From: Candidatus Thorarchaeota archaeon
Lineage (GTDB): Archaea > Asgardarchaeota > Thorarchaeia > Thorarchaeales > Thorarchaeaceae
Direction of reading: 5' to 3'
NCBI GenBank assembly: GCA_016840385.1
Contig: JAEOSL010000090.1
Coordinates: 1-13,945 of the forward strand
Length of the DNA stretch: 13,945 nucleotides
The notes under the pieces are model-generated. The model made no database searches. It had not been told where the DNA came from and was given only the letters and a program-made list of their open reading frames with translations. Below, one piece after another: positions 6,936-13,442 of the stretch; the stretch's first letter is position 1; every line of letters begins with the position of its first letter. A program made the position numbers and the translations under genes.

Positions 6936-7070
6936 ATGAATGATGAAAAACGACTTGAAGAAGATTGTAATAAGAACCTCAAAAGCTGCTCATCAGATCA
7001 TCTGAAATTATCATATGGGTGTTTTGATGATATTGAAAATAATAATCCGATGAAATTGGTGATTGCATGA
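6936..7070 (+). CDS. Small cysteine-containing protein (44 aa) leading the arsM operon
   Basis: An unrecognised 44-codon ORF, beginning MNDEKRLEEDCNKN and ending KLVIA. It has three cysteines (C11, C18, C29) among acidic and polar residues and no membrane segment. Three things support translation. A GGTGATT Shine-Dalgarno (6927-6933) stands just upstream of ATG 6936. The TGA stop overlaps the arsM ATG as ATGA (7067-7070). The ORF fills nearly all the space between the operator cluster and arsM. The sequence around its start is almost the same as that around the arsM start. Possible roles are a small As(III)-binding or thiol protein, or only a leader peptide whose translation delivers ribosomes to arsM. 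I know of no family match. Confidence 0.6.
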   Translation: MNDEKRLEEDCNKNLKSCSSDHLKLSYGCFDDIENNNPMKLVIA

Positions 7071-7885
7071 CAGAAATGAAAAAAGTTAGTGAAATGGAAC
7101 CTGATGAAATCAAGGAAGCAGTAAGGGATGCGTATTCCAAAGTTGCCACTGGAGAAGCAGTGGTCGAATCAAGCTGCTGTGATGAACCCGCGCAAGCTCA
7201 ATCAAGTTGTTGTGGTCCAGCTACGGAAGCTCCTGAACCAAAAGTTCTACGAGACAACGTTGCTGAAGCACTTGGTTATGATACAGAAGGTATGCCAATC
7301 GGTGCAACTGAGTCCTTTGCGGGATGTGGAAATCCTGTTGCACTTGCCAGTCTGAAGGAAGGTGAAGTTGTCCTAGATCTTGGAAGTGGTGCAGGTCTCG
7401 ATATGTTTGTTGCTAGTAAGAAAGTTGGTGACACCGGAAAAGTTATCGGTGTTGATATGACTCCAGCAATGATCGAGAAAGCAAAGAAGAATGCTGAGGA
7501 ACTTGGAATTACGAATGTGGACTTCCGCTTTGGTGATATCGAGGAAATGCCAGTGGACGATAACTCCGTTGATGTTGTGATCAGTAATTGTGTGATCAAT
7601 CTTGCTCCAGATAAGGGAAAGGTGTTCCGAGAGGCTTTCCGAGTTTTGAAACCAGGTGGTCGTGTTATGGTATCAGATATTGTCCTATCCAAACCTCTGT
7701 CCAAAGAAGTCAGTGACGAAGTAATCACATACACAGGCTGTATTGGTGGAGCAATCCTCGACGAAGAATATTTACAGCACATGCGTGATGCTGGCTTTGA
7801 GAATGTTGAGATAACTGGCAAAGCTGGATACAGTCCCCATGGTGCATTTAGCGCATATGTTGCTGGTTTCAAGCCTGAGAAATGA
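7067..7885 (+). CDS. arsM: Arsenite S-adenosylmethionine methyltransferase
   Basis: A 272-residue class I SAM methyltransferase of the ArsM/AS3MT family, which methylates As(III) to mono-, di- and trimethyl arsenicals in the cytoplasm. The SAM motif VLDLGSGAGLD is at about 102-112, followed by the acidic VIGVDMT and the GDIEEMPV segment. The three cysteines needed for As(III) binding and catalysis are present: C87 in FAGCGNP, C175 in ISNCVINL and C225 in YTGCIGGA. They match C72, C174 and C224 of the algal CmArsM. An N-terminal extension has two extra pairs, C37-C38 and C48-C49, each as SSCC. ATG 7067 has a GGTGAT Shine-Dalgarno and overlaps the stop of the small ORF. Its own stop overlaps the next start (ATGA 7882-7885), so translation is probably coupled through all three genes. 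Confidence 0.93.
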   Translation: MTEMKKVSEMEPDEIKEAVRDAYSKVATGEAVVESSCCDEPAQAQSSCCGPATEAPEPKVLRDNVAEALGYDTEGMPIGATESFAGCGNPVALASLKEGEVVLDLGSGAGLDMFVASKKVGDTGKVIGVDMTPAMIEKAKKNAEELGITNVDFRFGDIEEMPVDDNSVDVVISNCVINLAPDKGKVFREAFRVLKPGGRVMVSDIVLSKPLSKEVSDEVITYTGCIGGAILDEEYLQHMRDAGFENVEITGKAGYSPHGAFSAYVAGFKPEK

Positions 7886-8706
7886 GGTATGATTTCGTGG
7901 AAATAGAAGTTAAGCCCGAAATCAACATGGGCCATGTGAACATTCCCGTTAGTGTGAATGGTCATGGCCCGTTCACTTTTGTTCTTGATACAGGAGCATC
8001 TATCACAACTATTGGAAAACGGTTGGCTGAAAAACTTGGAATTGAAACACGAGCGGGTAGCCGAACTGAAGCTCGTGGAGTTGGCGGAGGAATTCCGGTA
8101 CAATATGCAGATGTTGAAGTTGGGATAGGCTCTCTTGAGTTCGAAAAAGATGAGGTCTACGTGTTAGACTTCGAAGCAATATTTCGAGGTCTTGGATCGC
8201 GGGATGGTGCTTTTGGATTTACTACTCTAAAACACTGCACTATGTCACTTAGCTATCACAATGAAAGTTTCAAACTACACAAAGGGAAATCACAGAGAGA
8301 TCTGGATTGGATACCATTTGAGTATGTGAAAGATTCACACCTCATAGAACTCCCTGTTTACATCAACGGAGAAGGACCACACAATTTCGCACTTGATACT
8401 GGCGCGGGCGGTACCGTAATGGATCCTGCTTTGGCTGAGAAATTGGGTCTCGATGTTCAAGCTGTCCAAGGTATTGCTCGTGGCTTGGGTGGCGATATGC
8501 AGTTGAAGATGGCCCAAGCAGAGAGTCTGTCTGTAGGTGATGCAAAGATTACCAATAATCAGTTAGTTGTGATGGACTCGAGCAAGGTGTCTCCGAAGGG
8601 AAAGTTAATCGAGAATGGAATCATTGGGTACGATTTCCTGAAGAACTTTGAAACAGTCATAGATTACCCGAGTAAGCAGATTGCATTCATCGATGAGCGT
8701 AGTTAA
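7882..8706 (+). CDS. Two-lobed retropepsin-like aspartic protease
   Basis: A 274-residue protein made of two homologous retropepsin-like halves. The first half has FVLDTGAS (D36) and a flap-side RGVGGG, then ends in GAFGFTTL (109-116). The second half has FALDTGAG (D172) and ARGLGG, then the hydrophobic-Gly element IIGYDFL (247-253). Both aspartates and both closing motifs are kept, so each half can supply one catalytic Asp to a pseudo-dimeric active site. There is no signal peptide or membrane segment, which suggests a cytoplasmic enzyme. ATG 7882 overlaps the arsM stop by ATGA, which decides the start and puts the gene in the arsenic operon; ATG 7927 is a less likely alternative. The substrate and any tie to arsenic are unknown. 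The next gene begins 71 bp later. Confidence 0.82.
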   Translation: MRYDFVEIEVKPEINMGHVNIPVSVNGHGPFTFVLDTGASITTIGKRLAEKLGIETRAGSRTEARGVGGGIPVQYADVEVGIGSLEFEKDEVYVLDFEAIFRGLGSRDGAFGFTTLKHCTMSLSYHNESFKLHKGKSQRDLDWIPFEYVKDSHLIELPVYINGEGPHNFALDTGAGGTVMDPALAEKLGLDVQAVQGIARGLGGDMQLKMAQAESLSVGDAKITNNQLVVMDSSKVSPKGKLIENGIIGYDFLKNFETVIDYPSKQIAFIDERS

Positions 8707-8777
8707 CTGGACCGTGTTGATAGAAACGTCAGTCTTATGTGTAGGAAACGAACCGTACACATTGGTTGTTTTCAATC

Positions 8778-9659
8778 ATGAAAGTTAAGACTAATGAAGA
8801 CAAGATTGTGAAGATTTCTGTTTTGGGTGAGGTGGCTAGTCCTGTAGCAAGGACCGCCTACCGCATAACCCATGATGGAAGAGCTGTTACACTTCCTGGA
8901 GTTGGTGGGATAACATACAATCTCCGTGTTGGTGACATTGCGACCGGATGGAAGGCAGACCACGTGGAACCTGGTGTAAGCATCGAGAATAAAGAGAATG
9001 ATGCTCGCTTCAAACAAGCAGCAAACACAGCATTGAACGTACTCTCGTGCATCGGGAATGAAGCTAAGGTAGTAGCTGGGGAAGCAAAGGGAGCGATTGG
9101 AACTGTTGTGGGAAAACATGGAGGGATCGAACACGTTATGGTTGATTTCTCTGAAGAGGTCATGGAACAGCTTGTTATCGGTGACAAGATGATGGTCAAA
9201 GCCTATGGTCAGGGATTGGAACTCATTGATTATCCCGAGAATAAGGTCATGAATATCGACCCGGGTTTTCTGAACAAATTAAATTTCAGTGAAGAAAATG
9301 GAAAACTGGCAATTCCAGTAACACACAAAGTTCCAGCTAAAATTATGGGTTCTGGTCTTGGGGCTGATCAGGTTTCTTCAGGAGACTATGATATTCAACT
9401 CTTCGATGAGAAAACAAACAAGGAGTACGGTCTTGATAATCTACGGTTCGGTGATCTTGTAGCTATCATGGATGCTGATCATTCCTATGGACGAATCTAC
9501 AAGACGGGTGCAGTTTCTGTTGGTATTGTTGTGCATAGTGATTGTGTGATTTCAGGTCATGGCCCTGGTGTTACAACTCTCTTCACTTCTACCGAGGGTA
9601 ACATTGAGCCTATCATCGATTCCGATGCCAATATAGCATCCATTCTCAAATTAAGGTAA
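8778..9659 (+). CDS. DUF4438 family protein
   Basis: A 293-residue protein that I match by memory to the DUF4438 family (Thermotoga TM1086 type), which has known structures but no assigned function. The opening region VLGEVASPVARTAYR and GVGGITYNLRVGD, the central WKADHVEPGVS, and the C-terminal half with SYGRIYKTGAVSVGIVVHSDC and SGHGPGVTTL are the parts I recognise. There is no membrane segment or signal peptide. ATG 8778 is preferred; an in-frame TTG at 8766 would add MFSI. No convincing Shine-Dalgarno is present. The gene follows the aspartic protease after 71 bp and precedes the alpha/beta hydrolase by 64 bp, so an operon is possible but not shown. Confidence 0.75.
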   Translation: MKVKTNEDKIVKISVLGEVASPVARTAYRITHDGRAVTLPGVGGITYNLRVGDIATGWKADHVEPGVSIENKENDARFKQAANTALNVLSCIGNEAKVVAGEAKGAIGTVVGKHGGIEHVMVDFSEEVMEQLVIGDKMMVKAYGQGLELIDYPENKVMNIDPGFLNKLNFSEENGKLAIPVTHKVPAKIMGSGLGADQVSSGDYDIQLFDEKTNKEYGLDNLRFGDLVAIMDADHSYGRIYKTGAVSVGIVVHSDCVISGHGPGVTTLFTSTEGNIEPIIDSDANIASILKLR

Positions 9660-9723
9660 ATCAACCAAGGTCCTGGAGTTCGGAAGACAAATAGGGGCCA
9701 ATGTCATCAGAAACAGGAGCTGC

Positions 9724-10569
9724 GTGGTACTAATGTCAAATGGAGAGGAACATTACTCAGGACATGATGGAACAATAATGCTACTTCGAGTGTGGAAAAC
9801 TGAAGATCCTCCTCGGGGAGTTATTATTGGTTTCCATGGACTTGGATCTCACAGTGGGCTTCAAGAATTCGTCGCGAAACAATTTGCATCAAAAGGCTTT
9901 GTCTTCTATGCCCCTGACCTTCGCGGGTTTGGAACATTTCCTGGCAGGAAAGGACATGTTGAAAGTTATGATGAATATGATGAAGATATCAAGTTGCTAG
10001 TAGATCAAGTGAAAGAAGGACATCCTGAAGAGAAATTGTTTCTCTTTGGTCATTCTTTGGGCGCTGTTCATGCGGCTAGATACACAATGAAGTATCCCGA
10101 TGCTCCTGTCACCGGTCTCATTCTTCCTTGTCCAGCTGTGTCAGAACGACTTAAAATAAGTGCGGCAACGAGAACGATGGCCGCAGGATTATCTAGACTT
10201 AATGTGAAGTCGTATTTCGATAATGGACTTGATATTGATAATCTTGCACAAAATCCTGAAGTAATCAAAATGAATAAAGATGATCCTCTGAGATTTGACA
10301 AAGCAACTCCTCGATATGCAATAGAGGGATTAAATGCCAGCAAAGACACCTTCGAATCTGCCTACAGAATCAAACTTCCAGTTCTTGTTATGCAGACTGG
10401 CAAGGACCAAATTCTGGTTCCTGAAAAGAACAAGGAATTCTTCGATAATATTGGCTCGGAAGATAAAACCTGGAAGCTGTATCCAGAGTTATATCACCAA
10501 CCCTTCGAAGATCCTGGTGGTGAAGTAGTTCTAGCTGATGTTTTTTCGTGGATAGAGGAACGATTGTAG
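9724..10569 (+). CDS. Alpha/beta hydrolase, monoacylglycerol lipase / S33-like
   Basis: A 281-residue serine hydrolase with a complete catalytic triad. S111 lies in the nucleophile elbow GHSLG, D228 in MQTGKDQ, and H258 in LYHQPFED. The oxyanion strand VIIGFHGLGSHSG and the PDLRGFGTFPGRKGHVESYDEYDED region are characteristic of the monoacylglycerol-lipase branch (Hydrolase_4), so short esters or monoacylglycerols are likely substrates. No signal peptide is seen. The start is uncertain. GTG 9724 has GGAG (9716-9719) at good spacing. ATG 9733 gives MSNGEEHYSG and overlaps the stop of a ten-codon mini-ORF. The gene converges on the hemerythrin gene with only 12 bp between stops. Confidence 0.85.
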   Translation: MVLMSNGEEHYSGHDGTIMLLRVWKTEDPPRGVIIGFHGLGSHSGLQEFVAKQFASKGFVFYAPDLRGFGTFPGRKGHVESYDEYDEDIKLLVDQVKEGHPEEKLFLFGHSLGAVHAARYTMKYPDAPVTGLILPCPAVSERLKISAATRTMAAGLSRLNVKSYFDNGLDIDNLAQNPEVIKMNKDDPLRFDKATPRYAIEGLNASKDTFESAYRIKLPVLVMQTGKDQILVPEKNKEFFDNIGSEDKTWKLYPELYHQPFEDPGGEVVLADVFSWIEERL

Positions 10570-10581
10570 TAGTTATAGAAC

Positions 10582-10998
10582 TCAATTCTTGTATCCTTTA
10601 TCACGAAGGATCTGACCTAGTTCAGTATCAATTCCCTTGATATGAGTGACAAGCCAATTATTCAGGTATGTAGTGATTTCCTGACTTAGTCCAGAGGTTG
10701 CGCCTTCCTCTTCAAAGTCCTGAACCATGAGATTCAATCTGGATTTGAAATCTTCATGCAGCTTGTGATGCTCATCAAATTTGGGATAGCCATTATCAGT
10801 CATCACTTTCTCTTCAGCTGAGAAATGGAACTCAGTATACTCGAACATGAAGCTTAGTGTTTGCATGATCTTCCCGAGACCGCGTCTGTTTTCAACAGCT
10901 TCAGAGATTGCATTGGTCCTTTCGATCAACATCTTGTGCTGTTCATCAATCAAATCAATTCCGACGGAGAAACTATCATCCCATTCAATGCGAGGCAT
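10582..10998 (-). CDS. Bacteriohemerythrin (diiron oxygen-binding protein)
   Basis: A 138-residue hemerythrin with all seven iron ligands of the family: H21 (IDEQHK), H58 and E62 (EFHFSAEE), H77 and H81 (DEHHKLH), H119 and D124 (THIKGID). The length and opening PRIEWDDSFSVGI are typical of single-domain bacteriohemerythrins. These reversibly bind O2 at a diiron centre and are proposed to store, carry or sense oxygen, or to feed oxygen-using enzymes. The host therefore probably meets at least low oxygen or nitric oxide. ATG 10998 is preceded on the minus strand by GAGGGGG, a strong Shine-Dalgarno, with a weak TATA-like CTATATCATA region at about 11017-11026. It converges with the hydrolase gene and diverges from a short membrane-protein reading frame. 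Confidence 0.95.
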   Translation of the reverse strand: MPRIEWDDSFSVGIDLIDEQHKMLIERTNAISEAVENRRGLGKIMQTLSFMFEYTEFHFSAEEKVMTDNGYPKFDEHHKLHEDFKSRLNLMVQDFEEEGATSGLSQEITTYLNNWLVTHIKGIDTELGQILRDKGYKN

Positions 10999-11072
10999 GA
11001 ATAGTCCCCCTCAAATCTATATCATAAGGATTACTGTTACGCAAAACAATATTATCCCCCACGAGAGATTCT

Positions 11073-11257
11073 ATGTTGGTGGATTATTTGGCACTGATCA
11101 AAGAAGAATGGTTACTGCCACTTGGTGGCATTTGTCTTGCAATCGCTATATTGGCTGATAGATTTCTTGCACCTGTATTGGATATTCCAGTATTGGATTT
11201 TCTAGTAGGTGTCTTTACAGGCATGGCTTAGTACTCATTCTTGTTGGACTAGTGTAG
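11073..11257 (+). pseudogene. Small hydrophobic membrane protein, apparently frameshifted
   Basis: From ATG 11073 a 52-codon frame reads MLVDYLALIKEEWLLPLGG, then a hydrophobic stretch (ICLAIAILADRF), PVLDIPVLD, and FLVGVFTGMA, before TAG 11229-11231. In a neighbouring frame the sequence directly after this continues as LVLILVGLV and stops at TAG 11255-11257. Restoring one base after 11227 would join the two into FLVGVFTGMALVLILVGLV, a complete second membrane helix, in a protein of about 61 residues with two membrane segments. CAATATTAT at 11047-11055 is placed for leaderless initiation at the ATG. It may be a real short gene, a decayed gene, or an assembly error. I recognise no family. Confidence 0.45.
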
Positions 11258-11305
11258 ATGAGTAGAAAAACTGCGTCTTAGAAATTATTTTCCTGAAGGA
11301 CAACA

Positions 11306-11322
11306 ATTGGTGGTGCACCAAT
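11306..11322. promoter_or_regulatory. Inverted repeat upstream of the surface-protein promoter
   Basis: ATTGGTG-GTG-CACCAAT has perfect seven-base arms. It lies about 16 bp before a TATA-like CTTTTATG (11338-11345), where an activator site could sit, and about 50 bp after the small membrane-protein frame, where an RNA hairpin could also act. The rest of 11258-11423 shows no gene. Confidence 0.3.
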
Positions 11323-11337
11323 AGGACTAGGGTAATC

Positions 11338-11345
11338 CTTTTATG
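11338..11345 (+). promoter_or_regulatory. TATA-like element for the Ig-like surface protein
   Basis: CTTTTATG lies about 80 bp upstream of ATG 11424, predicting a leader of about 55 nt. No stronger AT-rich box occurs nearer the start, and a weak GAGAGTGA-type Shine-Dalgarno precedes the ATG. Confidence 0.3.
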
Positions 11346-11423
11346 CTGAGTCCGATTTCGACGCCGCCAAGCATTAGATGTCATTGGACATGCCGTCTAT
11401 AGCCCTATCGAGAGTGACTTTGA

Positions 11424-13340
11424 ATGAGCAAATCACACAAAGCATTTGCAACAATCTTCCTGATGATATTCATTGCAAGTGCAACACTTCCAATTGCTTT
11501 CAATAGCCAACCAGCTACAACTGTATCCCTGGTTGATGCACCACATGCTCCTGCGGCAACAAACTACGTTGTCAGTGTGAGCGTGTTTAACGCGCTACAA
11601 GATTTCAATGATGATGATTTCAAGTTTACAGTATTGAATGGTAGCACTCCACTAGACAATGCATGGGTCCGTCTATTCAATGCATCTACAATGGTTTTGC
11701 TATATGACGATCATACTGATGGTAATGGTGAAGTCGAATTCTTCAACGTCGAGCAAGGAACCTATCAGTGGAATGTATCGCATACATCTGATCCTGATAC
11801 AGTCGATAAAATCGGTCAGATTGTATCTGATGGGCCAGAAGCTGATGTGAGCATCCTCTTCGGAAATATCGATTGGGACAATGATGAAGATGACCTGAAT
11901 GCAACAATCGTAGATATTGCAGACGACCCCGCCAATAACCTCAACTTTTCAATTCATTTCAGTAGCAATGACTCGATATGGGCACAGACAGAAGTTATTG
12001 ATGGCAGGGCAGACTTCGAAGATATTCCTGATGAAGATTATATCTGGAAGCTCCAAGTCATGGATGATATTGTCTACGATGGTTACATACTTGATTGGGG
12101 TCTTCTTGAGGCAAACAGCACTCAGTTACTTGTTCATCAAAGTATAGGTCCATTAACTGGATCTCCTGAGTATTACGATCTTGAGGTCTTCACATTCTAT
12201 GAAACAAGCTTTGAACCAATTATTGGTGCCGAAGTGAACGTCACTTACAAGAATGGTTCAGTGTATGGTGTTAAGACCACGCCTGCTAATGGAACAGTGA
12301 TCTTTCTGGATCTTCCTGTTGAATATATCAACTGGACAGTTACCTATCTTGGCTCACCAATTGGTCTAGGGGACTATTACTTCAATCTTACAGCCGCAAA
12401 TGCTGACGAACGAGCACCAATAGTCACAAGTCCTGGCAATCAAGATATTCTGTTTGATGCAGAAAACGTAACGATTACTTGGCATCTGGAAGATGATTAT
12501 CCTTCTTCAATTGAGATCTATATCGATGGTGAACTAAATGAAACAGTTTCTTGGATGAACACAACATACGATTATTCATTCAATGTGAGTGCAACTTTTA
12601 GTGAGTTAGTCATTGGAGAATATGAGATCAAATTGATTGCTTATGATTGGAATCTCAACATGAATACTACTATTATCACACTGCGTATCTATGAAGACAC
12701 ATTTCCAGTTATTGAAGGACCTGACGATTTAGAGTTCTACTTCACTCAAACAGGATACTCCGTTTCATGGAATGTAACTGATGATAATGTGAACAAGTAC
12801 ACGGTAATGGATAATGATGATGTCCTAGCCTCTGGAGACATTAATCCTGACGAACCCGTCATAACAACTAGTTTAGCAGAACTATCAATTGGTGTGCACA
12901 ATATCACACTTCATGCAAACGATACGAGTGGCAATGAGGTAGAAGATACAGTTGTTGTATCTGTGAATGCTGACGATGTTGCTCCTGTTATTGTATTCAC
13001 CCCTGAAACTGTCTACTACAGCCAAGGTCAAACAAATATCATCAGAAATTGGACTGCAACAGATGAATTCATGGAGTACTATACAATCACAATCGGTGAT
13101 GAAGAAGTGGTTCATGCCGATTGGGAAACAGAAAATATCGAATTCGATTTTGCTGGATTGCTAGTTGGTACACATGAAATAACACTTACTGTGGTTGATT
13201 TGGGAGGTAACTCAGTTCAATCAACAGTGACAGTTATCGTTAGTCAAGCACCCTTCGTGACTTACTTGACATGGGTATCTATAGGTTCAATTGCAATAAT
13301 AGCATTCATCGCTATCATCTGGTTTGTAAGATATCGTTAA
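11424..13340 (+). CDS. Secreted, membrane-anchored surface protein with Ig-like repeats
   Basis: A 638-residue extracellular protein. Residues about 1-30 are a signal peptide (AFATIFLMIFIASATLPIAF). The middle, about 45-325, looks like beta-sandwich modules of the carboxypeptidase-regulatory or Ig-like kind (DGNGEVEFFNVEQGTYQWNV; GAEVNVTYKNGS). From about 330, three tandem Ig-like repeats of about 90 residues follow. They begin APIVTSPG, FPVIEGPD and APVIVFTP, and each closes with a (V/I)G(E/V/T)(Y/H)(E/N)I(K/T)L strand. The end is a single membrane helix (FVTYLTWVSIGSIAIIAFIA) and a short basic tail. There are 21 N-X-S/T sequons, so heavy N-glycosylation is likely. It may be an S-layer-associated, adhesin-like or surface-receptor protein. 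No enzyme domain is seen. A hairpin terminator follows the stop. Confidence 0.85.
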   Translation: MSKSHKAFATIFLMIFIASATLPIAFNSQPATTVSLVDAPHAPAATNYVVSVSVFNALQDFNDDDFKFTVLNGSTPLDNAWVRLFNASTMVLLYDDHTDGNGEVEFFNVEQGTYQWNVSHTSDPDTVDKIGQIVSDGPEADVSILFGNIDWDNDEDDLNATIVDIADDPANNLNFSIHFSSNDSIWAQTEVIDGRADFEDIPDEDYIWKLQVMDDIVYDGYILDWGLLEANSTQLLVHQSIGPLTGSPEYYDLEVFTFYETSFEPIIGAEVNVTYKNGSVYGVKTTPANGTVIFLDLPVEYINWTVTYLGSPIGLGDYYFNLTAANADERAPIVTSPGNQDILFDAENVTITWHLEDDYPSSIEIYIDGELNETVSWMNTTYDYSFNVSATFSELVIGEYEIKLIAYDWNLNMNTTIITLRIYEDTFPVIEGPDDLEFYFTQTGYSVSWNVTDDNVNKYTVMDNDDVLASGDINPDEPVITTSLAELSIGVHNITLHANDTSGNEVEDTVVVSVNADDVAPVIVFTPETVYYSQGQTNIIRNWTATDEFMEYYTITIGDEEVVHADWETENIEFDFAGLLVGTHEITLTVVDLGGNSVQSTVTVIVSQAPFVTYLTWVSIGSIAIIAFIAIIWFVRYR

Positions 13341-13346
13341 ACTGTT

Positions 13347-13375
13347 GGCGGCCTTCTTAGGCCGTCATCCTTTTA
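13347..13375 (+). terminator. Hairpin plus T-run after the surface-protein gene
   Basis: GGCGGCCT, loop TCTT, AGGCCGTC form an eight-pair, GC-rich stem (one pair is G-U in RNA). TTTT follows at 13371-13374. It begins 6 bp after the stop codon and precedes the synthetase gene, so it should separate the two transcripts. Confidence 0.6.
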
Positions 13376-13442
13376 TCCAAACCCTTAGTGGATGTTAGAT
13401 GTTAGCCAGATTTTGGTCTAACAAGAATTTGTGGTGATTATA

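Noticed and set aside
7276..8103. Long minus-strand open frame (275 codons) opposite arsM and the protease.
   Set aside because: It is antisense to two well-supported genes, crosses their junction, and its Ser/Thr/Pro-rich sequence is typical of a shadow frame.
10847..11158. 103-codon plus-strand frame opposite hemerythrin.
   Set aside because: Most of it is antisense to hemerythrin, and the rest overlaps the better-supported small membrane-protein frame.
11177..11202. TATTGGAT-ATTCCAGTA and a second GTATTGGAT resemble the arsenic-operon operator.
   Set aside because: It lies inside the small membrane-protein frame and follows from the repeated VLD in VLDIPVLD; half-sites match poorly and no promoter is adjacent.
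11381..11390. Half-site-like ATTGGACA upstream of the surface-protein gene.
   Set aside because: A single half-site without an inverted partner is expected by chance.
13400..13423. TGTTAGCC...GGTCTAACA stem ahead of the synthetase gene, considered as a T-box-like or regulatory leader.
   Set aside because: Only a short stem with a bulge; no conserved T-box elements, and T-boxes are not expected in archaea.
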